A program made the position numbers and the translations under genes. Source: Acidobacteriota bacterium (GTDB lineage: Bacteria > Acidobacteriota > Holophagae > Acanthopleuribacterales > Acanthopleuribacteraceae). From it: a stretch of DNA of 64,000 nucleotides. The notes under the pieces are model-generated. The model worked only from the letters and a program-made list of their open reading frames with translations. It was not told the DNA's origin and ran no database searches. Shown here piece by piece: positions 51,315 to 59,599 of the stretch (positions are counted from its first letter, which is position 1; each line of letters begins with the position of its first letter). The stretch covers positions 17,838-81,837 of the forward strand of contig JASJCB010000025.1 in assembly GCA_030066195.1 (NCBI GenBank), read 5' to 3'.

Positions 51315-53333
51315 TTACTTGTCCTTCTTCTCTTTTTTGCTCTTTGGATAAGGCCAGGGCTCCCAATCCCTGCCTTGAACGTGCTTTTGCAGCCAACGCG
51401 CCTCCTCGACAATGCGGATGCGCTGATGTCGGGGCTCGCGCAGGCCGTGCGGCTGACGCGGGAAGCGGATGTAACGCACGGGAACCCCGCGATCCTTCAA
51501 GGCCGCATAGAACATCATGCTTTGCGGTTCGGTGCAAGTGGTGTCCTTCATACCGTGCAGCAGGATGGTGGGGGTTTGCACCTTGGCCACATGGGTGAGC
51601 GCCGAGCGAAAGCGCCAGTCGTCCGGATTGTCCCAGGGCGTGCCGCCGATGTACCAGCGCACGACATCGTAATTGAAGCCGGGTCCGTATTCCGAGGTCC
51701 AGTCGGAAACCATGGCGCCCAGCGAGGCGGCCTTGAAGCGGTTGGTTTGCGTGATGGTCCAGCCGCCCAGGATGCCGCCGTAACTCCAACCGGTGACGCC
51801 CATGCGCTCGGCATCAGCCCAGCCCTTCTCGATGACATGGTCGACACCGGTCATCAAGTCCTGGTAATCGCCGCCGCCGATGTCCTTCATATTGCCGCGC
51901 AGCAAATCATCGCCGTAGCCGGTGCTGCCGCGCACGTTGGGCGACAGTTGCGCGTATCCCAGACCCGAGTAGATATGGTTGCGGTAGCGGAACGAGTTGG
52001 TGAAAACCCCGGCAGGTCCGCCGTGGATGTGCAGCAGCAGCGGAATGCGCGTACCCTCTCGGTAACCGGCGGGCAGTTGCAGAATGCCTTCGATTTCCAG
52101 GCCGTCCTTGCTCTTCCAGGTGATCAGTTGCGATTTGGCGAACAGGATCTCCTTCTCGATCTTCTCGTTGAGTTTGGTCAGGCGAACGGGGTCGCTTTTG
52201 CCGTCGGTGCGGGCGCTGTGCAGGTCCTGGGGCGTGTCGAAATCGTGAAAGCCGTAGACATAGCGTTGACGATCTTTGCTGAAACCGTAGGCTCTGAAAC
52301 TGCCCTTGAAATCCGTTAACCGGGTCAACTTGCCGGAAGCGAGGGCCAGGCGGTGTAGGTTGGTATCGGTTCGCCACAGGCCGTTGAACAGGATGGTCTT
52401 GCTGTCCGGCGTCCAGAACATGCCGCGAATATTGCCCTTGAAGGGGTCGGAAACCGAGCGCGAGGTGCGGGCGTCGGCATCCATGATCCAAATGCGCGAT
52501 TGCCGCAGTTCCCAATCCTTGTCATCGGGGGCGAAATAGGCGACATCGCGACCGTTGGGCGCCCAACTGACATTGCTTTCGGGAGCCTTGTTGTCGGTGA
52601 GTTTGGTGATGACCTTGTCCTGCACGGTCACCAGGTAGATCTCGGCCAGGTTGCCCTGGTTACGGCGATTCTCGTAACGGGCGGTGTAGACGATGCGGCT
52701 GTTATCGGGCGACAAGTCGTAGGAACTCACCCGCATCTTCTCCTCGGTAATGCGGGTTTCCTTTTTGGTTTTCACGTCGAACAGCCACAGATTGTTCCAG
52801 CGCGAGGCGGTCTGGCCGTTGGGACCCTCGTCCACGAAGATCGCGTCCTTGCCGTTTTTATGCTCCTTTTCCTCGTCTTCCTCACGCGGTTCATCGGCCA
52901 ACAGGATCAACCTGCTTTCATCGGCGGACCATTTATAGGAGCTGATGCCCTTCTTGTGCTTGGTCAACTGCACGGCTTCGCCGCCGTCATTGCGCATGAT
53001 GAAGACCTGGCGTTCCTTCTTGTCCTTGCCGACGCCCCTCATGAAGGAGAGCCAGGTGCCCTTGGGCGAGAATTGGAAACTGCTGCCGCCGTCCTCACCG
53101 ATGTACTGAAAAGCCTCGCCGCCGTCGGAAGACACCTTGTAATAGGTTTTCTTACGTTTGTTCTTGGCCCAGTCCAACTCGGATTTACTGAAAAAGACCC
53201 AGGAACCGTCGGGAGAAATCAGGACATCACTGACATTGACCATCTTCAAACCGTCGTCGATGGTCATGGGCCGCTTCTCGCCTTCGGCGGCCAAAATAAA
53301 GGGACAAAGAATGAAAAGAAAACAGCGAAGCAT
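51315..53333 (-). CDS. Exported S9 family serine peptidase (acylaminoacyl-peptidase/DPP-like)
   Basis: 672 residues; GGAGG five bases before the ATG. A short signal peptide (MLRCFLFILCPFILA) directs export. Residues ~25-400 are a TolB-like beta-propeller (ISPDGSWVFFSKSEL, FSPKGTWLSF, LSPDNSRIVYTARY) that gates the active site. The alpha/beta-hydrolase domain (~410-650) has HGGPAGVFTNSF, GSTGYGDDL, the nucleophile in VTGWSYGGILGG (Ser near 514) and a catalytic His in PRQPHGLREP near 626. The C-terminus is Lys-rich (YPKSKKEKKDK). It cleaves short peptides in the periplasm. It stands alone, with a MITE-like element beyond its 3' end. Confidence 0.93.
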   Translation of the reverse strand: MLRCFLFILCPFILAAEGEKRPMTIDDGLKMVNVSDVLISPDGSWVFFSKSELDWAKNKRKKTYYKVSSDGGEAFQYIGEDGGSSFQFSPKGTWLSFMRGVGKDKKERQVFIMRNDGGEAVQLTKHKKGISSYKWSADESRLILLADEPREEDEEKEHKNGKDAIFVDEGPNGQTASRWNNLWLFDVKTKKETRITEEKMRVSSYDLSPDNSRIVYTARYENRRNQGNLAEIYLVTVQDKVITKLTDNKAPESNVSWAPNGRDVAYFAPDDKDWELRQSRIWIMDADARTSRSVSDPFKGNIRGMFWTPDSKTILFNGLWRTDTNLHRLALASGKLTRLTDFKGSFRAYGFSKDRQRYVYGFHDFDTPQDLHSARTDGKSDPVRLTKLNEKIEKEILFAKSQLITWKSKDGLEIEGILQLPAGYREGTRIPLLLHIHGGPAGVFTNSFRYRNHIYSGLGYAQLSPNVRGSTGYGDDLLRGNMKDIGGGDYQDLMTGVDHVIEKGWADAERMGVTGWSYGGILGGWTITQTNRFKAASLGAMVSDWTSEYGPGFNYDVVRWYIGGTPWDNPDDWRFRSALTHVAKVQTPTILLHGMKDTTCTEPQSMMFYAALKDRGVPVRYIRFPRQPHGLREPRHQRIRIVEEARWLQKHVQGRDWEPWPYPKSKKEKKDK

Positions 53334-53992
53334 CGGAACCTCCGTGGAAATATCGAAACGGCTTGAGTTTAGCAGAGAGCCCCCGCGTCTTCCAGCGCTA
53401 GCCGGCGAGGCAGGAAATACCGGCGATATTTTGCGATGCGGGAAAAGCGCATCGAGAAAGCCCGGCCGACTTCTTGGATGGGCGAACGGATCATGTCATT
53501 TGGCAGTCGGGAGCCTCGATTCGGAAAGGGCGTCGTTTGACCGTCCAGAACGAGAACTTTTTCAGCCAGGCGGCCAAGGATCGACGAGGACGAGGGCTTC
53601 CTGGACGAGGAACGGCCTGATGCCGACGAGGTCTTCCTGCACAGCCAGGCGGCCAGGATCGACGAGGACGAGGGCTTCCTGGACGAGGACGGCCTGGCTG
53701 TGATCCTGGACGAGGCTTTGCTTCTTCAGCACACTCGGAGTCTCTGTAAGCCGCATCCGGTCGTCTGCTCTCAAAACCAAATAGCTATATACATAGTAAT
53801 TGCATGGAATTAACTATTAGTACACATTTGTATTATTTATCATCTATGCAACCCAGCTTTAAATAGATAAAATGTAGGGAGCTGTAAAATAAGGCACACA
53901 GGTTGTCAAGCTGCTTCCAATATTTTGGCTTATGACAGCAGAAAGCTGTCGTCAGGTTGACCAGCCTTGAATGAAATCAATGGAGAAAAATC
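53334..53992. other. Non-coding region with repeat cluster and AT-rich promoter zone
   Basis: The left half carries the repeat cluster at 53563-53716. The right half (about 53770-53990) is AT-rich and should hold the promoter of the beta-helix gene; ttgtat and tatcat-type boxes occur near 53828-53845 but no firm call is made. Confidence 0.45.
53563..53716. repeat. DEDGFL-type repeat cluster, left
   Basis: Two direct copies of ~57 bp (starting at 53563 and 53642, 79 bp apart) share cagccaggcggcc, then gacgaggacgagggcttcct and ggacgagga. A ~36-bp core is found in inverse orientation in the cluster at 54896-55026. An open frame runs through it reading acidic residues (DEDEGFLDEDGLAVILDE), but it has no start codon or ribosome binding site. 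Confidence 0.7.
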
Positions 53993-54727
53993 ATGAAAAA
54001 GACAAGCGCTCTCTTCCTCGCCTTCGCAATGATAAGCCTACCCGGTCTTGCCCAAACCGACATCAACCAAACCCTGGCCCTTGCCGGCGGCATCACCTCT
54101 TGTGATACACCCGGCTTTCCCGTAAGCATTTGTGACCCAGGCAGCTACAAGCTGTCGAGTAACCTGGATACCAGCGGTTTGAATGCCATCAGGATTGAAT
54201 CAGACGATGTTTATATCGACCTGAATGGCTTTACCATTCTGAGTTCGATCACCCCCCCCACCGCAACGGGGATTACCATCAATGGCGGTCGCACCCGGAC
54301 TACCGTCGTCAATGGGACGGTTACGGGTTTTATCGGCGGGCTGTCGCTTTTCACGGAGGTCCATGTCGAGAAAGTCAATGTTATAGGTAATAGCGGTGAC
54401 GGCATTCTCTATACCAGCGGCAGGATTATCAACTGCACCATTGCACGTAACGGCGGCAATGGAATCAAGGCAGCCTTCGGTGACAGCGGCATCATCAGGG
54501 ATAACTTCATCCGACAGAATACCCTCCATGGCATCAGGCAGCAATTCACCTCCGGTGGTCTGATCCTCAATAATCATATTAGTTCGAACGGCGATGTCGG
54601 TCTCGGACTGGACACGATTACCGCCTATGGCAACAACAACCTTTTCGGAAACAACAGCGGCGGCGTCCAGGTTACAGGCGGCGTGCAGTTGGGTATCAAC
54701 ATCTGCAGCCTTGTACCCTGCCCATAG
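53993..54727 (+). CDS. Secreted right-handed beta-helix protein
   Basis: 244 residues; ggag eight to ten bases before the ATG. A signal peptide (KKTSALFLAFAMISLPGLAQ) precedes a conserved opening with two Cys (ITSCDTPGFPVSICDPGSYK). Then come short beta-strand turns rich in Asn and Gly: GLNAIRIESDDVYIDLNGFT, GITINGG, RIINCTIARNGGNGIKAAF, GIIRDNFIRQNTLHGIRQQF and LILNNHISSNGDVGLGL. These are parallel beta-helix (pectate-lyase-like) rungs. It ends with GVQLGINICSLVPCP. No catalytic residues are recognised. It is surface or extracellular and is bracketed by inverted repeat clusters. Confidence 0.8.
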   Translation: MKKTSALFLAFAMISLPGLAQTDINQTLALAGGITSCDTPGFPVSICDPGSYKLSSNLDTSGLNAIRIESDDVYIDLNGFTILSSITPPTATGITINGGRTRTTVVNGTVTGFIGGLSLFTEVHVEKVNVIGNSGDGILYTSGRIINCTIARNGGNGIKAAFGDSGIIRDNFIRQNTLHGIRQQFTSGGLILNNHISSNGDVGLGLDTITAYGNNNLFGNNSGGVQVTGGVQLGINICSLVPCP

Positions 54728-54895
54728 TAAGCTAAGAATCTCATCCCACGGGGTGCGGGTATGCTTCACTGCCCGGGCTCCGTGGGTTCACCCCCATCGC
54801 GCCCCTCGAACAACCCCAATAGCAGAAAACCCTGCCGGGTTGACGAGGCATTCTTTTTTGGAATTGCATAACCCATTGGTTTTGAGCGATGTTGT

Positions 54896-55026
54896 CAGGC
54901 CGTCCTCGTCCAGGAAGCCCTCGTCCTCGTCCAGGATCACGGCGGCCAGGCCGTCCTCGTCGGCATCGATGCCAGGCCGTCCAGGAAGCCCTCGTCCAGG
55001 ATCACGGCCAGGCCGTCCTCGCCCAG
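54896..55026. repeat. DEDGFL-type repeat cluster, right, inverted relative to the left one
   Basis: The plus strand reads caggccgtcctcgtccagga, agccctcgtcctcgtccagg, atcacggc and variants; in reverse complement this is the same unit family as 53563-53716 (gacgaggacgagggcttcct core). The two clusters face each other about 1.2 kb apart, around the beta-helix gene. Confidence 0.7.
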
Positions 55027-55230
55027 GTCTAGATAATCTCAAAATCCTTGTATCTATCTGGTTTTTGCTGGTTCAATTGCGCATAGAATTCCGTTGCTTT
55101 TTGACTTTACTGAGGAAAATACAACGGTTTTAGCTGTATAGATACAGCCGGCAGGGGTTTACATTGTCACAAAGCCCCGAGTTCGCTGAAGGCGCCGCCG
55201 ACCGACCGCGACCTCGGCTCGACTGGAGAT

Positions 55231-55332
55231 GACTACAAGTTTGTAGTCAAATACACTTGACTACAGATTTGGTGTCAACTTATATTGGCTACAGATTTGG
55301 TGTCAACTCACGTTGGCTACGGATCTGGTGTC
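55231..55332 (+). promoter_or_regulatory. Four operator-like repeats at exact 28-bp spacing
   Basis: An 18-bp palindrome gactacaagtttgtagtc starts at 55231. Degenerate copies start at 55259 (gactacagatttggtgtc), 55287 (ggctacagatttggtgtc) and 55315 (ggctacggatctggtgtc), each exactly 28 bp apart. The last copy ends 17 bp before the ATPase ATG and next to its ribosome binding site. The layout suggests cooperative protein binding and autoregulation (inference). Confidence 0.65.
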
Positions 55333-55349
55333 ATCAGGCAGGAGGTTCT

Positions 55350-55655
55350 ATGAAAAATATTACGGGTCAGGCGGTTTCCGGCTCCGACTTTTTCCCCAGA
55401 CCCCGGGAAATCAAGAAGATCAAACTGGCGCTACAGAGCGGTGCTCACCTCTTGCCGGCCGCACCCAGGCGAGTGGGTAAGACCTCGCTGCTATTTCACC
55501 TGCAAGATATAGAAGATAAGACACCGTATTATTTTATTTGGGTGATCACCGAATCGGTGGATACCGTCGAATCCTTCTTCGAACGGGACGAAACGAGCTT
55601 CCGCTTCATCTCCCCCATCCTCAAACGCTGGTGGTATCTCTATGGCAGTCGGTAA
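55350..55655 (+). CDS. Short P-loop ATPase fragment
   Basis: 101 residues; GGAGG four to five bases before the ATG at 55350. DFFPRPREIKKIKLALQSGA and LLPAAPRRVGKTSLLFHLQD carry the Walker A motif typical of a ~400-residue ATPase family, but the frame ends after ~70 further residues, with no Walker B or sensor region. The C-terminus (SPILKRWWYLYGSR) overlaps the start of the next gene by 14 bp in another frame. It may be a truncated remnant still translated and coupled to its neighbour, or a small regulatory P-loop protein. The operator-like array lies upstream. Confidence 0.6.
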   Translation: MKNITGQAVSGSDFFPRPREIKKIKLALQSGAHLLPAAPRRVGKTSLLFHLQDIEDKTPYYFIWVITESVDTVESFFERDETSFRFISPILKRWWYLYGSR

Positions 55656-57549
55656 ACCCATCGATTATCTCTACAATCCAGCCAACCAGACCATGGAGGA
55701 ACTGATCGAGCGCTTTGTCATTCGGCAGGGAGAATTCAAACTGCTGAGACACGACCTGGCTACCACGGAATTGGGCCGACCGCCGCAGCATTACCTGGTT
55801 CAGGGCCTCAGAGGCGCCGGTAAAACGACCCTGCTCTTGCGTCTGGCCTACGAGATCAAGCGGGATAAGGCTATGAGTAGATACCTTTTACCGGTCATCT
55901 TCAATGAGGAACTGTATCGTGTCAACCGCCTGGAACGCTTTTGGGAAGCCGTCATCGATCAAATGGACGACCCGGAACTCGATCTGTTGGAACAAGAACA
56001 TCATGTCAAGAACCCGACCGATAGAGAGGAAGCCTTGCTGGAAGCCATCCTGGTTTTCATGCGTCAAAAAGGAAAACAGGCGGTGCTCTTCCTGGAAAAC
56101 GCGGGCGATGTGCTGGGCCGCTTCGACATCCGAGATCGGCAAAGGTTACGCGAAGTCTTGATGACGCGAGGCGAACTGCGGCTGATCGCTTCCAGCCCCA
56201 TGAGCCTGAGTAACGACTGGGACTACGACGACCCGTTTTACGAGTTCTTCAAAACATTGCGCCTGAAGGGCCTGAACAAAAAGGACACCTTCACCTTGCT
56301 CAAGCGCCTGGCCGACACGCACGGCGACGGCCGCATCCACGAGGTTATCGAAAAAAATCCCGGACGCATCGAGGCCATGCGCCGCTTGACCGGGGGTTTG
56401 CCGCGCACGGTGGTCCTGCTTTACGAGGTTTTCAGGGATGACCGGGGCGATTCGGTGGCAGAGTTGAACTATTACCTGGACAGGGTCACCCCGCTCTACA
56501 AGCACCGAATCGAAGCTCTACCGCCGCAACAGCAGGAGATCATCGATGTAATCGCCATTGCTTGGGATGCGGTAACCGCGGGTGAGATTTCCGAGAAGAT
56601 CAGACTGCCGTCCAAAACCATTTCCGCACAGCTGAAAAAGATGGCGGATAATGGAATGGTCACCCGCCTTAAAACCGGAACCAAGAACCACCTGTACCTA
56701 CTAAGCGAGCGGTTTTTCAACATCTGGTACCTGATGCGTTGCGGTAGTCGCAGAGATCAACAACGCGTCATCTGGCTGGTGCGATTCCTACAGGAATGGT
56801 GTGACGACGCTGCTTTAAAAGAACGAGCAGAACGACACCTTACCGCGATTCAAACGCCTGGATACCACCCTCAACACGCTTTTTTGCTGACCCAGGCCTT
56901 AGCTCATACAGGGAAATTAGATGTAGAACTAGAGAAGCAATTGATTGAACAAACCCGTACGATATTGGTTGATAGTGGTTCAGAATTAGCTCACGAATTG
57001 TCAGAGCCTGACTTGGAAATATTTTCTAGGGTGGCTCAATTAATAAAAGTGGATAAGTATAATCAGGCTGAACAGATGATGCTGGAAATTAAGAATCCAG
57101 TGTTTAAACATGTTTTTTATGCTTTATTTTATGGACATCAGGAACAGGTAGAAAAATATATTTCAATGGTAGTAGGAGAACCTGAGAATCTGATTACTTG
57201 TGCCTGGGTAATTAGCCCAATGGTTAGTTATAGCCAGATTCAGAAATTAGTTAGAGCTTATTTTGATGCAGGTAAGGTGAATGAAAAAAGCCTATACTTA
57301 TTCCTCCAGGTTGTGCTTTCTTTAGAGCTATATCAGTTGTTGGACTCTCTGTTTGAAGATACCAAGTACAACTTAAAAGAGCGCTATAAACCATATTATT
57401 ATGCTTTTCTTCATCTAAAGGGAGGGGATAATTCTAAGGTTACCAACCACATGGGACCAGAGCTCGAAGAAACAGTAAGAGAAATCTTGAGCGGGGTAGA
57501 AAAAGTACGTCAAGCCCAGAGTGGTGCGAGATCTAAGGATGCTATCTAA
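55642..57549 (+). CDS. Archaeal-type/Orc1-like ATPase with winged helix and AT-rich C-terminal domain
   Basis: 635 residues; starts inside the preceding gene. Walker A is VQGLRGAGKTTLLLRL (~55-65) and a Walker B-like QAVLFLENAGDVL follows (~145). Later come an AAA lid (RLTGGLPRTVVLLYEVFRDD) and a winged helix (WDAVTAGEISEKIRLPSKTI...KMADNGMVTRL, ~310-350), as in the ATPase_2/STAND-like families. From about residue 410 (nucleotide ~56870) the gene becomes clearly AT-rich and helical (EQLIEQTRTILVDSGSELAH...), unlike the GC-rich N-terminal part, so the gene seems to be a composite. Related proteins are linked to defence or transcription control, but the role here is unknown. Confidence 0.75.
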   Translation: MAVGKPIDYLYNPANQTMEELIERFVIRQGEFKLLRHDLATTELGRPPQHYLVQGLRGAGKTTLLLRLAYEIKRDKAMSRYLLPVIFNEELYRVNRLERFWEAVIDQMDDPELDLLEQEHHVKNPTDREEALLEAILVFMRQKGKQAVLFLENAGDVLGRFDIRDRQRLREVLMTRGELRLIASSPMSLSNDWDYDDPFYEFFKTLRLKGLNKKDTFTLLKRLADTHGDGRIHEVIEKNPGRIEAMRRLTGGLPRTVVLLYEVFRDDRGDSVAELNYYLDRVTPLYKHRIEALPPQQQEIIDVIAIAWDAVTAGEISEKIRLPSKTISAQLKKMADNGMVTRLKTGTKNHLYLLSERFFNIWYLMRCGSRRDQQRVIWLVRFLQEWCDDAALKERAERHLTAIQTPGYHPQHAFLLTQALAHTGKLDVELEKQLIEQTRTILVDSGSELAHELSEPDLEIFSRVAQLIKVDKYNQAEQMMLEIKNPVFKHVFYALFYGHQEQVEKYISMVVGEPENLITCAWVISPMVSYSQIQKLVRAYFDAGKVNEKSLYLFLQVVLSLELYQLLDSLFEDTKYNLKERYKPYYYAFLHLKGGDNSKVTNHMGPELEETVREILSGVEKVRQAQSGARSKDAI

Positions 57550-58038
57550 CCACATGACGCATTGATGCTTAGGTCTCCAAATGCAAGCCGGCAGCGTGCG
57601 CTTTACTCGGAAGAACCTGGAAAAGCCGAATAAATACTCTTTTCCCCTCTGTGTCCTCTGTGTCCTCTCTTCCTGAAAACCGAGCCGTCAAACTAACCCG
57701 AACCACAAGCATGGGAAGACCTGAGAGACTCATGCCATTGGTTTTCCGATTTGAATAGTGACTCGGTAATCGGAAAAAGAAGAAACAGAAAGAGAGGGCA
57801 CAGAGGGCACAGAGAGAAGAGGAAAACAAAAAACCTACTCTTCCCCCTCTGTGCTCTCTGTATCCTCTGTGGCAAATTTCCCTTTTTGCCTTGAAGTGCT
57901 CTGAAGTTCCGGTTTTTTATTCCGAACCATATTAACTCATCTATAAAATGATTCATTTACCCTGAGCTAACTTTCCCTTGCCGTAAAAACAGATGTAATG
58001 TATATTGTTAAAATCACTTCCAAGTCAGGAGAAGGCAC
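57550..58038. other. Non-coding region with MITE-like copy B
   Basis: It holds the element at 57644-57818, an extra solo end at about 57840-57875 (ccccctctgtgctctctgta, then tcctctgtgg), and an AT-rich stretch before the Cys-rich peptide gene. Open frames here reflect the repeats. Confidence 0.55.
57644..57818. mobile_element. MITE-like element, copy B
   Basis: About 175 bp, related to copy A at 51047-51229. Left end cccctctgtgtcctctgtgt, then cctctcttcct; right end in reverse ctctgtgccctctgtgccct, then ctctttctg, giving ~25-bp terminal inverted repeats. It is flanked by short direct repeats (tactcttttcccc on the left at ~57634, tactcttccccct on the right at ~57836). Confidence 0.65.
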
Positions 58039-58338
58039 ATGATCTTAAAAATCATTGCAATTGTTCTGTTGGCAGGTACATGCACCGGTAATTTGGTTTG
58101 TCCGTCAGGTCAGGCGATCAAATGCTCTAAAGAAATTCCCCCCGGCGGCAGTTGTGAGACCGAGATTGCTGAAGACAATCTTTCCATAACCTGCTACGTC
58201 ACCTATGAGGACGGCACCCATGCGGGATGGGATGTATCCTTTTGTAGAATCACGGATTCCGGCGAGGGCGGCGGTGGCGGTGATGATTGTGGTCAATGCG
58301 GCTCCGGTCTCTGCCCGCCCTGGTGTAATCCTTTCTAG
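58039..58338 (+). CDS. Small secreted Cys-rich peptide with Gly-rich linker
   Basis: 99 residues; aggag six to eight bases before the ATG. A signal peptide (MILKIIAIVLLAGTCTG) is followed by a mature part with about nine Cys. Residues 20-75 look like a small disulphide-bonded beta domain (ITCYVTYEDGTHAGWDVSFC). A Gly run (SGEGGGGGDD) then leads to a compact Cys tail, CGQCGSGLCPPWCNPF. The tail after a Gly linker could be a metal-binding knuckle or a processed peptide. The propeller gene follows after 18 bp. The layout recalls NVEALA-type peptides encoded next to 6-bladed propellers in Bacteroidetes (known there; analogy here). Confidence 0.75.
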   Translation: MILKIIAIVLLAGTCTGNLVCPSGQAIKCSKEIPPGGSCETEIAEDNLSITCYVTYEDGTHAGWDVSFCRITDSGEGGGGGDDCGQCGSGLCPPWCNPF

Positions 58339-58356
58339 AACGGATGAAGGCTCCTA

Positions 58357-59352
58357 ATGTTCTCCCTATTGCTCATACTTTACTTCAGCGCCGATATCCA
58401 TAAAGTCGTCATCCAACCCTTCCCATTTGAAGATGAACAGAATCCCGAGACCTTCATCCAAAAGCTTCGTCAGGTGGATGCCGCCGGTGGTTTGATTTAT
58501 ATACGCGATCGCATGGACCCCCGTATTCTTGTCATCAATCGCCGGGGTAAATTTGTCAGGCGCATCGGTCGACCCGGGCCGGGTCCCGGTGAGTTGGGTC
58601 GGCAGAGTATCAGTATCGGTGTTCGGGATTACGGGCTTTGGGCCGTCCATGGAAATATGAATTCCCTGCTTTATTACGAGAACGGCGAATTGCTGCACCG
58701 GTTCCGCATCCAGAATTACAATCGTCAGGGAGGGCTGCATCGTAATCCGAAGACATTGGCCTTTACCCGTGACGCCGTTGTGATCCCCGTGGAGGCTGAT
58801 TATCAGGTCATGGCGGCGGTGTACGGCTATGACGGGGAAGTCAAAAGGTTTATTCCCACCGCTTTCAGTGATCAGCAGTTGTACAGGCAGAACCCCGCCG
58901 TTAACGATGCCTATTGGGCCGAGGCTGACGAAACCTGGTATTGCCTGTTCAAGTATCAGCCTTTGCTAATGGTTTTCGACCGCAATTTCCAGGTGATCGC
59001 CCAACATCAGTTGGAGGGAGAGGAGATCGATCTCCACGTCGAACAGTATCGGAACCATCGGCGTAAGAACAAATTCGATATTCCCCCGCCGCTTTTCTAT
59101 GACTTCAAGGTGTTCAACGGCATGGTCTATACGCTATGCCGGGGGATGTTGTACCGAATAAACCCCAGAACCGGAAAGACCCTCAGCCGGGCCGGTTTTT
59201 TCGGGAAGGGCCCGCGTTTCAAAACAATCCCGGGCCGATTATGGCTGTACTATTTTGCCTTCCCGGATGAAGACACCGTGTTGTTGGGCGCGGTCAACGA
59301 TTCCTGGAGCCATTGGCTCTGGCAAGCCGACACGCCTTTTTCAAAAAGGTAA
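58357..59352 (+). CDS. 6-bladed beta-propeller protein
   Basis: 331 residues, starting MFSLLLILYFSADIHKVVIQ, where the short hydrophobic start may be an export signal. VDAAGGLIYIRDRMDPRILV, then INRRGKFVRRIGRPGPGPGE (the G-x-G-P-G-E turn is typical of this propeller family) and LGRQSISIGV follow. Further blades include NSLLYYENGELLHRFRIQ, VPVEADYQVMAAVYGYDGEV and FNGMVYTLCRGMLYRINPRT. It belongs to the BF3886/TolB-like 6-bladed propellers, usually exported and of unknown ligand. The gene is 18 bp behind the Cys-rich peptide, so the two are co-transcribed. Confidence 0.82.
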   Translation: MFSLLLILYFSADIHKVVIQPFPFEDEQNPETFIQKLRQVDAAGGLIYIRDRMDPRILVINRRGKFVRRIGRPGPGPGELGRQSISIGVRDYGLWAVHGNMNSLLYYENGELLHRFRIQNYNRQGGLHRNPKTLAFTRDAVVIPVEADYQVMAAVYGYDGEVKRFIPTAFSDQQLYRQNPAVNDAYWAEADETWYCLFKYQPLLMVFDRNFQVIAQHQLEGEEIDLHVEQYRNHRRKNKFDIPPPLFYDFKVFNGMVYTLCRGMLYRINPRTGKTLSRAGFFGKGPRFKTIPGRLWLYYFAFPDEDTVLLGAVNDSWSHWLWQADTPFSKR

Positions 59353-59599
59353 CATCGTTCGGAGCGCCTTGACTGTCAGCTTCCCGCGGCGATTACTCTA
59401 GTCAAGGCTGAGACTGAACAACGCTTTTCTCTTTCCCTGAGCGATCGGTCGAACAGCATTAGATATTGCAAATCGAGTCAACTTTTTACAAAATAAAGGA
59501 TTGCCATAGGCGGGCCCCTGATCCGGGGCAATTGCTTTTCCGCTGTTTATCGGTCCCCCGCCGGCCGCTTTGGATACCCTACACGAAATGGAGATTCGT

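Larger units (their letters stand above)
54728..55349. other. Non-coding region with repeat cluster and operator array
   Basis: It holds the repeat cluster at 54896-55026, an AT-rich middle part, and the 28-bp operator-like repeats at 55231-55332 directly before the ATPase gene. Open frames on the minus strand follow the repeats and are not called. Confidence 0.5.

Noticed and set aside
53538..53800. Acidic repeat frame DEDEGFLDEDGLAVILDE as a gene
   Set aside because: No start codon or ribosome binding site follows the upstream stop; it is treated as a DNA repeat.
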